Assembly (NCBI GenBank): GCA_963844885.1
Contig: CAWJQA010000020.1
Coordinates: 372,001-436,000, forward strand
Origin: DATMER01 sp963844885
Lineage (GTDB): Bacteria; Acidobacteriota; Thermoanaerobaculia; Multivoradales; UBA5704
Length of the DNA stretch: 64,000 nucleotides
Reading direction: 5' to 3'
Position 1 is the stretch's first letter, and each line of letters opens with the position of its first letter. Shown piece after piece: positions 9,247-20,329 of the stretch. A model generated the notes under the pieces. It saw only the letters and a list, made by a program, of their open reading frames with translations, was not told the DNA's origin and did not search any database. A program made the translations under genes and the position numbers.

Positions 9247-9419
9247 CGGACCTTCTTCACTCGACCGGGAGCAACACTACCACGGAGGGCCTTCCCACCC
9301 TCCCGCCCTCCCTCGGCGCGCGGGCCACCACCCGGACGGGCGGTGACCGGCTGTCTGCCTCCGGGAGATGCTGCCAGTCAGCGTCAACTCCCGCCTCCGA
9401 CGCAAGGAGAAGCCAAATC

Positions 9420-10740
<1,321 letters not shown>

Positions 10741-11005
10741 CCCCTTTCTCGCGCACCCCCCTCTCCCGGTGAGGCGAAGGAAGGAGTACGATAGACCTCT
10801 GGCGGTCCTCACAGACCGACAACCAGACCGATTGCCGTGGGGCCGGAAGCTATCTCTCCCCGGTCCCCGGCCTTTTTCCATTCTCCCCTCCCCGACCCTC
10901 CCCTCGCGCCGGGGCCGGTTTGATCCCGTCCCCCCTCTCCCCGACCCTCTCCCCCGTTCCGGTGGAGAGGGCGCCGCCGCCCGGCCGCTTTCTCCGGAAA
11001 TCTCT
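10741..11005. other. pyrimidine-rich convergent intergenic region
   Basis: The 265 bp lie between the stops of citrate synthase and the FHA gene. They contain several CCCCTCTCCC-like words (near 10760, 10880, 10925 and 10945), the same vocabulary as the palindromic element inside the NRPS at 39831-39988. It may be a decayed relative of that element. No gene or clear terminator hairpin is seen. Confidence 0.35.
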
Positions 11006-11839
11006 CTACCCCCCCCGGATCGCCACCTTCACGCAGGCCCGGCCGAAGTAGATCTCGTCGCCCGAGAGCAGCTTGATGCCGCGGGAGTCGCGGCTGCTCA
11101 CGTCGATGGAGCGGCCGTCGCGCAGGAGGCGGGTGCTGGAGGCGCCGTGCTCGGCTCGCAGGCGGAGCTCGCCCGAGGCCTCGTCGTAGAGGATGCGTGC
11201 ATGCTCGCGCGAAACGGTCTGGTTGACGTCCCCCTCCTCCAGGAAGGCGACGTCGTTGCGCCGCCGCACCCGGCCCTCTTCGTCCACGATCTCCTCCAGC
11301 CGGCCGATGTTCAGCCGGCCGGCCGGGAAGGAGTAGACCTTCCGCGTGGCGGTGCCCTTGATGACCGTCAGCTCCAGGAGCGGCCGGCCGCCTTCCGAGG
11401 AGAGCGGCACCTGGACCGTGCCCGTGCCGGGCGGGGGAGACGGCGGCGGCGGTCCGCCGCCGCGCTGAACCCGTTCGAAGTCGATGCGATATCGCCGGTC
11501 GCCGTATTCGGGGCCGCCCTGCTCGGTGACCTCGACGCTCACGGTCAGGTCGGGCGGCACCGGGCAGCCGCTTTCGGTCAGGCGCTCGCGGATCTCGGCC
11601 GAGAGATCCCAGACGTCCCGGACCACCGCCTCCAGCTCGTCCTTTTCGCGCGGGCCGGGCGCGAGGAGGTAGACGCGCAGGCGGTTGAACGGAAAGACCC
11701 GCTTGCCGCTGCCGGCCGAGACGATCCGCGACTCCACCTCGTCGAGCAGGGCGCGGCGGATCTCCATCGGCTCCGTGCCCGTGGGCCAGGGCCGCGTGAA
11801 GCGCCGCATCGCCTCGAACAGCTTATCCATCTTCGTCAT
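11006..11839 (-). CDS. FhaA-like protein: DUF3662-type N terminus plus FHA domain
   Basis: This 277-residue cytosolic protein has an N-terminal region (about 1-110) resembling the FhaA/DUF3662 domain, a proline-rich linker (about 125-140) and a C-terminal FHA domain with GRLNIGR and SREHAR, the phosphothreonine-binding residues. It is the last gene of a minus-strand operon with a Ser/Thr kinase and phosphatase and starts three bases after the PBP stop. It probably docks phosphorylated partners, perhaps the kinase or PBP machinery, as FhaA does in mycobacteria. Confidence 0.82.
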   Translation of the reverse strand: MTKMDKLFEAMRRFTRPWPTGTEPMEIRRALLDEVESRIVSAGSGKRVFPFNRLRVYLLAPGPREKDELEAVVRDVWDLSAEIRERLTESGCPVPPDLTVSVEVTEQGGPEYGDRRYRIDFERVQRGGGPPPPSPPPGTGTVQVPLSSEGGRPLLELTVIKGTATRKVYSFPAGRLNIGRLEEIVDEEGRVRRRNDVAFLEEGDVNQTVSREHARILYDEASGELRLRAEHGASSTRLLRDGRSIDVSSRDSRGIKLLSGDEIYFGRACVKVAIRGG

Positions 11840-11842
11840 GGA

Positions 11843-13490
11843 TCACTCTCTCTCGCTTTCCTTCGGCTCGACCTTGAAGAGCCCGAGGGCTGACGCGGCC
11901 TGGACGATCTCGCCGGTCGCCTGCGCCGCCAGCTTGCCGCCGTAGCCGCCGTGCTCGATGATCACGGCGAAGGCGATCCGCCGGCCTCCTTCCCTCGCTT
12001 GTACGAGATCGTACGGAGCGTATCCCACGAACCAGGAGTGCGAGCCTTTGCCGAGAACCTCCGCGGTGCCGGTCTTGCCGGCCACGGGCGGTTCGAGACC
12101 GCCGAGGATGCGCGCCGCCGTGCCCTCCGTCACCACCTCGCGCATCGTGCGCGCGAGGAAGGCCGCCGAAGTCTCCGAAAGGACCGGCACGGGCTCCGCC
12201 TTCTTCGGCTCGCTGTCGTCCCCGATCCACTGGCCCTGCGGCATGGAGCCGCCGCGCGCGATCGTCGCCGCCACCCGGGCCATCTTGAACGGCGTCGCGA
12301 TCACCTGGCCCTGGCCGTAGGAGGCTTGCGGCAGGGCGTCCTCGAGCTGCGCGGGCGTGTTCGGCCGCGCCGTGGTGATGCCCAGGAGCTGCGCCGTCTC
12401 GAGCAGCTCGCCGGCCCCCACCTCGTAGGTGCCGAGCTGGGCGAAGTAGGCGTTGCACGATTCGACGATCCCTTTTTCCAGGTCGACCTCGCCGTGCGGC
12501 GTGGTGTCCTGGACGTCGTCGCGGATCGGCTTGCCCCAGCCGCGGACCTTGTTGCCGACGCGCCCGCCCTGCAGCGCCACGCACTGGAACGTCTTCCGCG
12601 CCACCGCCGGATCCTTGCGTAGCGCGGCCATGGCGGTGACCAGCTTGAACGTCGAGCCGGGCGGATAGATTCCATAGCGCGCCCGGTCGATCAGCGCTTT
12701 CGTGCCGTCTTCGGTCGTGCGCACCGTTCCCTTGTCCGGGAAAGGATAGGAGACGCTGGCGAGGACGTCGCCGGTGTCGGGGTCGAGGATCACCGCGGCG
12801 GCGCCTTCGCCCCGGCCCGCTGCCGTCGCGTACTTGCGGAGGATCTCGGCCGTCCGCGCCTGGAGCCGGGCGTCGATCGTCAGCCGCACGTCCCGCTCGC
12901 GGGTCAGGATCTTCTGGACGGCCTTGTTCTCCGGCTCCCAGCGGTGGCGCAGAAGGGGGACGATGTCCGTGTAGTCGCGCCGCACCTGCTCGGTGACCGA
13001 GCCGTCCGGCTGCTTGACCTCCACCAGCTCCGCGAAGTCGTCGTACCCCTGCAGGCGGATGCGCGAGTCGCGCTCCACGTACGAGCTGTTGCCGGCACCC
13101 CAGTTGACGTGCGTGCGCAGATCGCCGAGAAGATGGAACATCGAGCCGCCGAAAGGATAGAAACGCTCGGTTTGATTCAACCGGCCCGGCCGGCGGCCGG
13201 CCGACATCGAACGCCGCGCCCAGGGCGGCGAGATCGGCCTTGTGGCGCTCCAGCTCCCGCGGATCGCTGGTCGCGAGCGGCAGGCCGTTGCGATCGAAGA
13301 TCGAGCCGCGCGGGATGCTGTCGGCGATCGCCTCCAGGCGCGGGTTGTACTGGAAGCGCCGCAGGCCGTCGCCCTGGACCGTCAGCGCGCCGCGGGTGAG
13401 GAACTTGTCGGCCTGGAACACCTGCACCTGCGCGGCGCGCAAAAGGATGGCGCCGCCGACCACGGCGAGGCCGATGGCGGTCCAGCGCAC
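11843..13490 (-). CDS. class B penicillin-binding protein (FtsI/PbpA type), frameshifted
   Basis: The protein starts with a single membrane anchor (AIGLAVVGGAILLRAAQVQV) and a dimerisation-like region (IPRGSIFDRNGLPLA). A frame change near 13190 leads into the transpeptidase domain, which has all three active-site motifs: STFK (PPGSTFKLV), SCN (VESCNAYF) and KTG (AGKTGTAE). It should cross-link septal or elongation peptidoglycan in the periplasm. It follows an FtsW/RodA gene directly and precedes an FHA gene, the classic SEDS plus class B PBP pairing. The GTG at 13490 is the likely start. Confidence 0.88.
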
Positions 13491-15273
13491 GGCGCCCCCG
13501 AAGCGAACCGCGTTCGGGCCGGTCCGAGGCCCCCGGCCGCGCGGAGAGAGCCAGGAGGATCCCGCACAGGAGAAAATTGGCGAGCATCGCCGACCGGCCG
13601 AAGCTCAGGAAAGGCGAGACCACGCCGGAAAGCGGCAGCAGCCCGACCACGCCGCCGGCGATCAGAAGGATGTGCAGCGCGGTGAGCACCGAAAGCCCCA
13701 GCGCCAGGAAAAAGCCGTACGTCGTGCCGGCGCGGCGGGCCGTGCGGATGCCGCGCCAGACCAGGGCGGCGTAGAGCGTGAACACCGCCAGCAGACCGAG
13801 GAAACCCAACTCCTCGCCGATCGCGGCCAAGACCATGTCGGTGTGCGCCGCCGGCACCTGCCCGGGATCGCCGAGGCCGAGGCCGGTGCCGGTCAGCGCG
13901 CCGCCGGCCAGCGACCAGAGCGACTGCGCGAGATGATCACCGCCGCGGAACGAGTTGTCCCACGGCGACATCCACATCTGGATGCGGCCGGTGACCGTCT
14001 TGGGAATGCCGAGCTGATAACCCGTGTAAAACCCGGCGCCGATCACGAGCGAGCCCACGATCAGCATCACCGGCAGGCCGCGGGCCACGCAGTAGAGGAT
14101 CAGGAAAAGGAACGCCATCACCAGCGCCGGACCCAGGTCGCGCTGCAGGAAGAAAAACATCAGCACGGCGCCCATGGCGAGGATCGGCGGCAGCGCGTAT
14201 TCCATCTTCGGCAGGCCGAGGCGGGAGAGGAAGCCGGGCAGCCGCCGCTCCTGAAGCTCGCGCAGGAATTCCCAGCGGTCGAAAAAGTACGCGGCCAGGA
14301 AGAAGACGATCAGCAGCTTGATCGCTTCGACCGGCTGGAATCCGAAAAGATTGACCTTGGCGTCGCTGCCCGCCGGGCCGCTGCCGAGCGTGATCAGCAG
14401 GACCGACAGCGCCAGCGCCGCGAGCAGCGGCACGTACGGCATCCGCCGCAGCGGTGTGCGCTCCCAGTCGATCTGGCTGGCGGCGAGGAGCAGCACACAG
14501 CCGAGGATCACGCCCTGGATGAAGGTGGAGTAGAGCGTCAGGTCGCGCAATGGATCGCGGACGCAGATCATCACCATGAGGCCGATCCCGGTGAGGATCA
14601 GCAGCATGGGAAGGATCAGCTCGTCGCCCGGGAACCGCCGCACGCGCCACGCGATGTGAATGCCGAGAAACGCCGCGATCATCAAGCCCGTCCAGAGCCA
14701 GAACGACGAGCGGAATTTCGCCGGTGTGCGCACCACCAGGTGCGGCTTGAGCGCGCGGAGCTGCGCCAGCGTCAGCAGTCGGACCGTCATCCCTTCGGCG
14801 CCCTCATCGGTGGCATTGTCCACGAGCTGGCCGCGCGCCGCGGCGAGCCGCTCGCGCAGGCCGGGCAGGCGGCGCTCCTTGTCGACCTCCGAGGCGGGAA
14901 CGCGGATCTTCGCCAGCTCGCCGACGTTCGGCACCGGCCCCGCCTGCGTGCGGCGCCAGATCTGGCGCGCCACGAACATGCGTTCGGTGGGCTCGGTGAG
15001 GAAATCGAGCAGCGGCACCAGCTCCTCGGGCTGCCGCAGATCGTTCAGGTTCAAAACCGTGCCGGAGGCGAGCCCGGCCGCGGTCGCGGCGAGCGGCGCG
15101 GTCACGGCCTTCCAGGCCAGGAACAGGCCCAGGAGGACGGCCACGGCGGCGCCGCCGAGCAGGATCGCCTCCCGGTTGCGCACCGCCGCCGGCCGCTGAC
15201 CGGGCAGGGTGCCGGCGAGGCCCGCGGCCTCGCGCTGGCGGCGCTCCGCCGCGGTGGTGCGGGTCACGGCCAT
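13491..15273 (-). CDS. FtsW/RodA/SpoVE-family SEDS glycosyltransferase with extended N terminus
   Basis: The SEDS core has many membrane helices and the family signatures AVEAIKL-like (FQPVEAIKLLIVFF), FFFLQRDLGPALVM, the long loop after GYQLGI, and HTDMVLAAIGEELG. It polymerises lipid II with the adjacent class B PBP. Unusually, a first helix (about residues 35-55) is followed by some 150 residues predicted outside the membrane before the next helix (FWLWTGLMIAAFLGIHIAW). The C-terminal end is uncertain: the frame stays open into the PBP gene, so a one-base error near 13540 or a very tight overlap is likely. Confidence 0.88.
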
Positions 15274-15310
15274 GGCCGGGCCTCCATCGGGTCGGTCTCC
15301 GTCGTCGCTC

Positions 15311-17317
15311 TCATCGCTGCCGGCTCGCTCCTTCGATCTGGTGGAAAATCTGGTCGAGCTGATCGAGCACGCCCGGCTCGTCGGCCCGGAACCCCTGCAA
15401 GCGGCGCTGGACCAGCGCCAGCCGGCTCTCGGCCCGCGCGCGGTTGGCGGCGACGTCGCCGTAGCCCGCCGCGTCGTCGTAGAAATTCATCGCCTGGAGG
15501 AGATTGTCCCGCGTCTGCTCCAGCAGCTCGGTCTCCGCATCCGTGCCGCGGGCCTGGACCGACCGCGCCCAGAGCAGCTCGGCCTGGCGGCGGTAGCCGT
15601 CGCCTTCCATGGCCCGCTCGCGCCGGCCGAGGCGGTAGCCGCGGCGCTCCAACTCCACGAGGGCCTTCTGGAAGCTCTCCAGGTTGGGCCGCTCATAGGC
15701 ATAGACCCGGGCGAGACCCAGATAGGGATCGGGCCACTTGTCGTCGCGCCGCGCCGCGTCCTGGAACCCGGCGACGGCGGCGTCGATCTTCTCTTCAGCC
15801 TCCGCCTTCTTCCCCTGCTCGCTCAGCGGCTGCGAGGCGATCCGGTCCAGGTGGGCCTTGGTGTAGAGCATCTTGGCGCGCGTGCGGCGGTCGAGATAGT
15901 TCAGCTCCATCGCGCCCTGCAAGTCCTGATAGGCCTGCTGCCAGCCGCGCTCCCGGACGCGCGGATATTCCTCGTGATAACCCTCGATGATCCGGTCCGC
16001 CTGATGGATCAGCGCCTCCCGCAGCTCGTCGCGGACCGAGTGCAGCGCGGGATTGAAAAGCCCGATCCACGAAATCTTTCGATAGCGCTCCAGGATGCCG
16101 GCGAGGTCCGGGTCGGTGTCCGTGACCAGGTCGTGCCGCAGCTCGCTCGCCTCGCTCTGGACATAGATCTGGGAGATCCCGAGCAGGATCAGCACGGCGC
16201 CGATCAGGGCGATCGCCGCGCGCCGCCGCCACAGCGGAGTGCGCGGCTCGGCCGCCGGCTGCGGCCCGGCTATCTCAGGGAGCGCATCCAGGAGCGGGAC
16301 GGGCGGGGGAGGCGGCGGCTCGTACGTGCGGTGGGTGGACCCGTTCGGCACGGCAGGGGTATCCGTCTTGCGCGTCTCGCCGCTCGCCCGCGAGTCGTCC
16401 AGCGAATGCACGGTGCGGCGGGTCGCCGACAGCTCCGCGGGCGGGATGGGAGCCGCGGCGTCCCGCGCCTCCGGCAGCTTGCCGTCGCGCCAGGCCTCCA
16501 GGTCGGCCCGGAATGCCGCCGCGGACGGGTAGCGCCGCTCCGGTTCGAAAGCCAGTGCGCGGTAGACGATCTTCTTCAAGCCCGGCGAGACCGTCTGCGG
16601 CAGCGGCGCGGGCGCGTCGCCGCGGCGCAGGCGGGTCTCCAGCTCCTCCGGGTCCTTGCCGGGCCAAGGCGGATAGCCGGCGATCATCGTATACAGGGTG
16701 ACGGCCACCGCCCAGAGATCCGACTGTGGATCGAGGCGGCCGGTGTTGAGCCGCTCCGGCGGCACGTAGGGGAGGCTGCCGAAAAGGTTTACCGTGAATT
16801 TCCGCGTCTGCGACAGGTGCTTGGCGATGCCGAAGTCCAGCACCCGCACCCGGTCGCCCTCCTGAAGACGGATGTTCTCGGGTTTCAGATCGCCGTGGAC
16901 GATGCCGCGGCGGCCGTCCAGCCCGGCGGCGGAGAACTCGTGGAACGTTTCCAGCATTTCACAGAGCTGGAGCGCGATCCCCACGGCGCGCGGCTCGGCG
17001 AACGGCGCCTCGCGCTCAATCAGCGCCGCGAGGTCGTCGCCGGAAATGTATTCCATCGCGACCCAGAAGAAACCGTCCTGGTCGCCCTGCTCGTAGACCG
17101 CGGCGACCTGCGGCGCGACCTTGGCGAGCGCGGCCTGGAGGGTGGTGCCGTTGCGCTCGGCGGCCACCGCGTCGGGGTCGGTCCGGGCGGTGCGGACGAG
17201 CTTGAGCGCGATCTCCGACTCCAGGCCCGGGTCCCAGGCGAGATACACGTCGCCGTTGGCCCCGCGGCCGAGAAAATCGCGGATCGCGAAACGTCCGACC
17301 TGCGCCTGCGTCAACAT
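15311..17317 (-). CDS. PknB-like serine/threonine protein kinase with extracytoplasmic domain
   Basis: The protein has 668 residues. The kinase domain (about 1-270) has a glycine loop (LGRGANGDVY), K39, catalytic HGDLKPEN (D143, N148), DFG (161-163) and PPE in place of APE. The usual HRD arginine is Gly, which often marks kinases less dependent on activation-loop phosphorylation. A Pro-rich juxtamembrane stretch precedes one membrane helix (AIALIGAVLILLGISQIYV) and an alpha-helical, TPR-like outer domain rich in charged helices. Its ATG overlaps the PP2C stop (TGATG), so the phosphatase and kinase are translationally coupled. Likely targets are the FHA proteins and the FtsW/PBP pair downstream. 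Confidence 0.9.
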   Translation of the reverse strand: MLTQAQVGRFAIRDFLGRGANGDVYLAWDPGLESEIALKLVRTARTDPDAVAAERNGTTLQAALAKVAPQVAAVYEQGDQDGFFWVAMEYISGDDLAALIEREAPFAEPRAVGIALQLCEMLETFHEFSAAGLDGRRGIVHGDLKPENIRLQEGDRVRVLDFGIAKHLSQTRKFTVNLFGSLPYVPPERLNTGRLDPQSDLWAVAVTLYTMIAGYPPWPGKDPEELETRLRRGDAPAPLPQTVSPGLKKIVYRALAFEPERRYPSAAAFRADLEAWRDGKLPEARDAAAPIPPAELSATRRTVHSLDDSRASGETRKTDTPAVPNGSTHRTYEPPPPPPVPLLDALPEIAGPQPAAEPRTPLWRRRAAIALIGAVLILLGISQIYVQSEASELRHDLVTDTDPDLAGILERYRKISWIGLFNPALHSVRDELREALIHQADRIIEGYHEEYPRVRERGWQQAYQDLQGAMELNYLDRRTRAKMLYTKAHLDRIASQPLSEQGKKAEAEEKIDAAVAGFQDAARRDDKWPDPYLGLARVYAYERPNLESFQKALVELERRGYRLGRRERAMEGDGYRRQAELLWARSVQARGTDAETELLEQTRDNLLQAMNFYDDAAGYGDVAANRARAESRLALVQRRLQGFRADEPGVLDQLDQIFHQIEGASRQR

Positions 17318-19054
17318 CACCTTATCGCCCCTGCCCCCGGTGCCGGTGTGGCCGCCGGCGGCGCGACCTGCACGGCCTTGGCCCGCGCGGACCCTTCGAA
17401 ACGGTTCCAGTTGAAGATCTCGTCGCCGCGCCCGGCCGCCGGCAGCCAGACGCCGGCCGCGGCATTGCCTTCGAATTTGTTGTCGATCAGCAGCGGCTGC
17501 GCGCCGCCCCGGATCTCCACGCCCGGCGCCTTCGTCTTCCCCTTGCCGTTTTTCGAGATCAGGTTTTTCTGGATCTTCGTCGCGGCGTCGCCCGACACGA
17601 GGATGCCGGGGCCGGTGTTGTCGTGGACGAAGCTGGTTTCGATCGACGACCGGTCCGCGCCCGTGATCTCGATCCCGGCCGCCGTGGCGCCCGAGATCTC
17701 CATCTCCGTGACCTGGACCTGCGAGCCGTCGAGACGGAGGCCCACGGCCGAGCGCTGCGCTTTTCTCTCCGGCGATGCGGAAGCCGGAGATCCGGCCGGC
17801 CACGCCGCGCGCGGTGACCACCGCCTCGGTTTCAGGGGATGGAGGACGCAGGACCGCGCCGCGCGGCTGGAGGCTCACCAGCGCCACGCCGTCCGGCAGC
17901 TCGACGGCCTCGCGGTACTCGCCGGGCGCCACCTCCACCGTCTGGCCGCTCCGGGCCTGGGCCAGGGCCTCGCCGATCGTGGCGTAGTCGTCCGTCTCCC
18001 CGGGGCCGACCCGGATCACGGATTGCGTCTCCGGCGTCGGCGTGGGCGTTTCGAGCGGACCGGGGACTCCGCGAGGCCAGAGCGCCAGCAGCCGCTGGCG
18101 CAGGTCGGGAGAGAGATAGATCACCGCCGCCGCGGCCAGCACGGTCAGGAGCAGGAGCCACGGCAGCGCGCGCCGCCAGAGCGGCACGCGCGCGTGCGCC
18201 GAGCCGAACGGCCGGGTCGGAGTCCCGCCGGTCCCGCTGATCCCCTTTGGAGCGGTGCGCCGTATCGCCGGGATCGCCGGGATGGCCGCGTAGCGCGCGC
18301 CTTCGACCAGCACGGCCGAGATGTTGTCTTTGCCGCCCGCCTCGTTGGCCGCCTCGATCAGGCGCTCGATCGCCGTCTTCGGATCGCCCGCGTACCCCTC
18401 GACGATCTCGCGCAGGCGGGCGGACGTCACCATGTCGGAGAGGCCGTCGCTGCAGAAGAGCAGGGCGTCGTCCGGGCCGAACGGGATGTCGTGCGTGTCG
18501 ATGAAACCCTCTTCGTCCGGCTCGTGCGGAGCCGAGCCCACGTCGCGGAAGATCTCGTTGCGCCGCGGGTGGTGCATGGCCTCGTCCTCGGAGATCTCGC
18601 CCGCGTCCTCGCGTGCGCCGACCGGCGAATGGTCGCGGGTGATCTTCTCGATCTTGCCGCGGCGCAGGCGATAGAGGCGGCTGTCGCCGACGTGGCCGAC
18701 CGTCGCCCGGTCACCTCGGTCGGCGTCCACGATCGCCACCGTCAGCACGCAAGACATGCCGGCGAGGCGGGGATCGGCCTGGGCGCGCTCGTAGATCTGG
18801 CGGTTGGCCTGCGCGATCGCCTCGCGCACCAGACGGTCGAGGTCCGTGGTGCGGCGCGAGAGGCGGGCGCGCAGGATCTCGACCGCCGCCTGCGCCGCCA
18901 CCTCGCCGCCCGACTCGCCGCCGACGCCGTCGATCACGGCATAGATGCCGCGCTCGGGATCGCAGAGCGTGCGGTCCTCGTTGTTCTCCCGTTCGCGTCC
19001 CGGGTCCGTGCCTTCGGCGGCGACCGGTCGGGAGGGCCTCACCGCGGCAGTCAC
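17317..19054 (-). CDS. PP2C-type phosphatase with membrane helix and outer beta-helix domain
   Basis: The N-terminal PP2C/PstP domain (about 1-250) has the metal-binding motifs DGVGGESGG, GHVGDSRLYRL, CSDGLSDM and GKDNISAVLV, and should reverse the kinase's Ser/Thr phosphorylation. A membrane helix (LPWLLLLTVLAAAAVIYL) follows, then an outer region opening with DDYATIGEALAQARSGQTVEVAPGEY, the start of a right-handed beta-helix. A frame change near 17760 is needed to reach the beta-helix repeats (GIEITGADRSSIETSFVHDN) and the stop at 17317. Joining it in one frame to the kinase is an artefact of that error. Confidence 0.88.
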
Positions 19055-19062
19055 GGCCGCGG

Positions 19063-19162
19063 CTACCTCTTGCCGCTCCCGGCAAACGCGAGCCCGGCCA
19101 GGGCTCCGGCCAGGAGCAGGAGCACGGCGAGGAACGCGAGGCGGGCCAGAACAGCGCCGTCA
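19063..19162 (-). CDS. possible tiny membrane peptide
   Basis: Between the FHA and PP2C genes one frame encodes a hydrophobic helix (LARLAFLAVLLLLAGALAGL) ending GSGKR at a TAG at 19063. A GTG overlapping the FHA stop would start it only if one base is wrong near 19150. It resembles the very short membrane peptides sometimes found in such operons. It may also be no gene at all. Confidence 0.3.
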
Positions 19163-20020
19163 CAGGCCGGTCCTCTCGAACTCCAGGCTGATCACCCCGG
19201 CGAGCGCGATGCGGGCGCGGTCCGGCAGGTCCACCCAGCGGTCCATGTCGCGCGCCTCGCCCTCCACCACCTGGAGGCTCGGCGGCAGCGGCGTGCCGTT
19301 CACCGTCGTGCCGAGCTTGCTCAGATCCTTGATGCGGAACGTCCCGGCGGGCGTGCGCTGCAGCCGGGCGTGCTCGCGCGACACGTCCGGGAACGTGTCG
19401 AGCCGCAGATCGACCCAGACGTAGGCGTCGCCCGCCTCGCGGCCGATCACGATCTCGTCCTTCGTCATGAAATAGGTCTGCGCCCCTTTGTTGTCCGTGA
19501 ACGAGATGCGCGCCCAGGCCGGAGACTCCTCGCGGCGGGCCACGGTGGCGTCCCCCGACTGGCCGAGGCGCCGGGTGGTCGAGATGCGCCGCGTCTTCGA
19601 CCCCGAGACGTACCCCGCGGACGGCGGCTGGGCGAACTCCGAGACCACCTCGATGTCGCCGGGCTGGAGCACGCCGTTGGGGTCCTCCTGGAAGCGCACC
19701 GACCACCGCCCCTCGGCGTTGACGTAGCGCATCGACGGCTGCGCCGGCTCCTTGCGCCGGATCAGCCGCTGGGCGCGCTGCGCCAGGGGGATGGCGGCCT
19801 TGTTGAGCTTCTCGAGCTCCTCCTGGAGCAGCTTCTCGGCCTCGGCCTCCAGCTTCGGGAACAGACTGCGCAGATGCTCGAAGTCGTCCGCGTGCAGATA
19901 CACCTGATACAGGCTGGGCGCGACCGTCTCGGTGATCAGCGGCTCCAGGCTCTGCAGCATGTTGTCGCGAATGGCAAAGACCACGTCCCTGCCGGTCGCG
20001 CGTTCTCGGGTGGTCGTCAC
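19160..20020 (-). CDS. FHA-domain protein (first gene of the kinase/PBP operon)
   Basis: The product has about 286 residues. The GTG at 20020 is chosen because GGAGG lies seven bases upstream. The N-terminal half is helical and charged (LEAEAEKLLQEELEKLNKAA) and the C-terminal half is an FHA domain (IVIGREAG, SREHARL, LSKLGTTVNG) that binds phosphothreonine peptides. It heads the operon with the phosphatase, kinase, FtsW and PBP genes and is analogous in position to FhaB in mycobacteria. The N-terminal half resembles no family I can name with certainty. Confidence 0.85.
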   Translation of the reverse strand: MTTTRERATGRDVVFAIRDNMLQSLEPLITETVAPSLYQVYLHADDFEHLRSLFPKLEAEAEKLLQEELEKLNKAAIPLAQRAQRLIRRKEPAQPSMRYVNAEGRWSVRFQEDPNGVLQPGDIEVVSEFAQPPSAGYVSGSKTRRISTTRRLGQSGDATVARREESPAWARISFTDNKGAQTYFMTKDEIVIGREAGDAYVWVDLRLDTFPDVSREHARLQRTPAGTFRIKDLSKLGTTVNGTPLPPSLQVVEGEARDMDRWVDLPDRARIALAGVISLEFERTGL

Positions 20021-20329
20021 ACGGGCCTCCTGGCCGCACCCACTCCAGGGGCCGGCCGGCAATGAGTATATCTATACGGACGGGAAGGCGGCGGTGTTTA
20101 CCGGGCGGGGCCTTCGGGGAGTCTCCCGGGAACCTTCAGGGAGAGATATTGGCAGATTGTAATATTTGCGTGCTCTATCCGCGCCGAGATCGGTTAAACT
20201 TCCACCTCCCGATCGGGAATCCTGAGTGGGTGGTTGGGGTTGAGTGCTTTTGACGATGCCGCGACCCCCGACGCCCCGACGCGCCGACGACCCCTGCTCC
20301 GGCAGGCTAACCTTGGGAGCTGACCACGC
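20021..20329. other. divergent promoter region of the kinase operon and L,D-transpeptidase
   Basis: About 310 bp lie between two divergently transcribed cell-wall genes. A small AT-richer stretch (about 20150-20200, with TTGTAATATTTGCG) stands out in otherwise GC-rich DNA and is the likely promoter zone. I cannot assign -35 and -10 boxes. Confidence 0.4.

Noticed and set aside
13240..15990. Plus-strand open frame of about 900 codons
   Set aside because: Antisense shadow of the FtsW and PBP genes; it has no domain likeness and low-complexity Arg/Gln composition.
15311..19054. One giant phosphatase-kinase fusion protein of 1247 residues
   Set aside because: The joining part (about 17320-17790) is Arg/Gly-rich nonsense in that frame, while the neighbouring frame gives beta-helix repeats, a stop and a TGATG-coupled kinase start.
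15209..20065. Plus-strand open frame of about 1600 codons
   Set aside because: It is the antisense shadow of the kinase, phosphatase and FHA genes, whose catalytic motifs are all on the minus strand. High GC keeps the opposite frame open.
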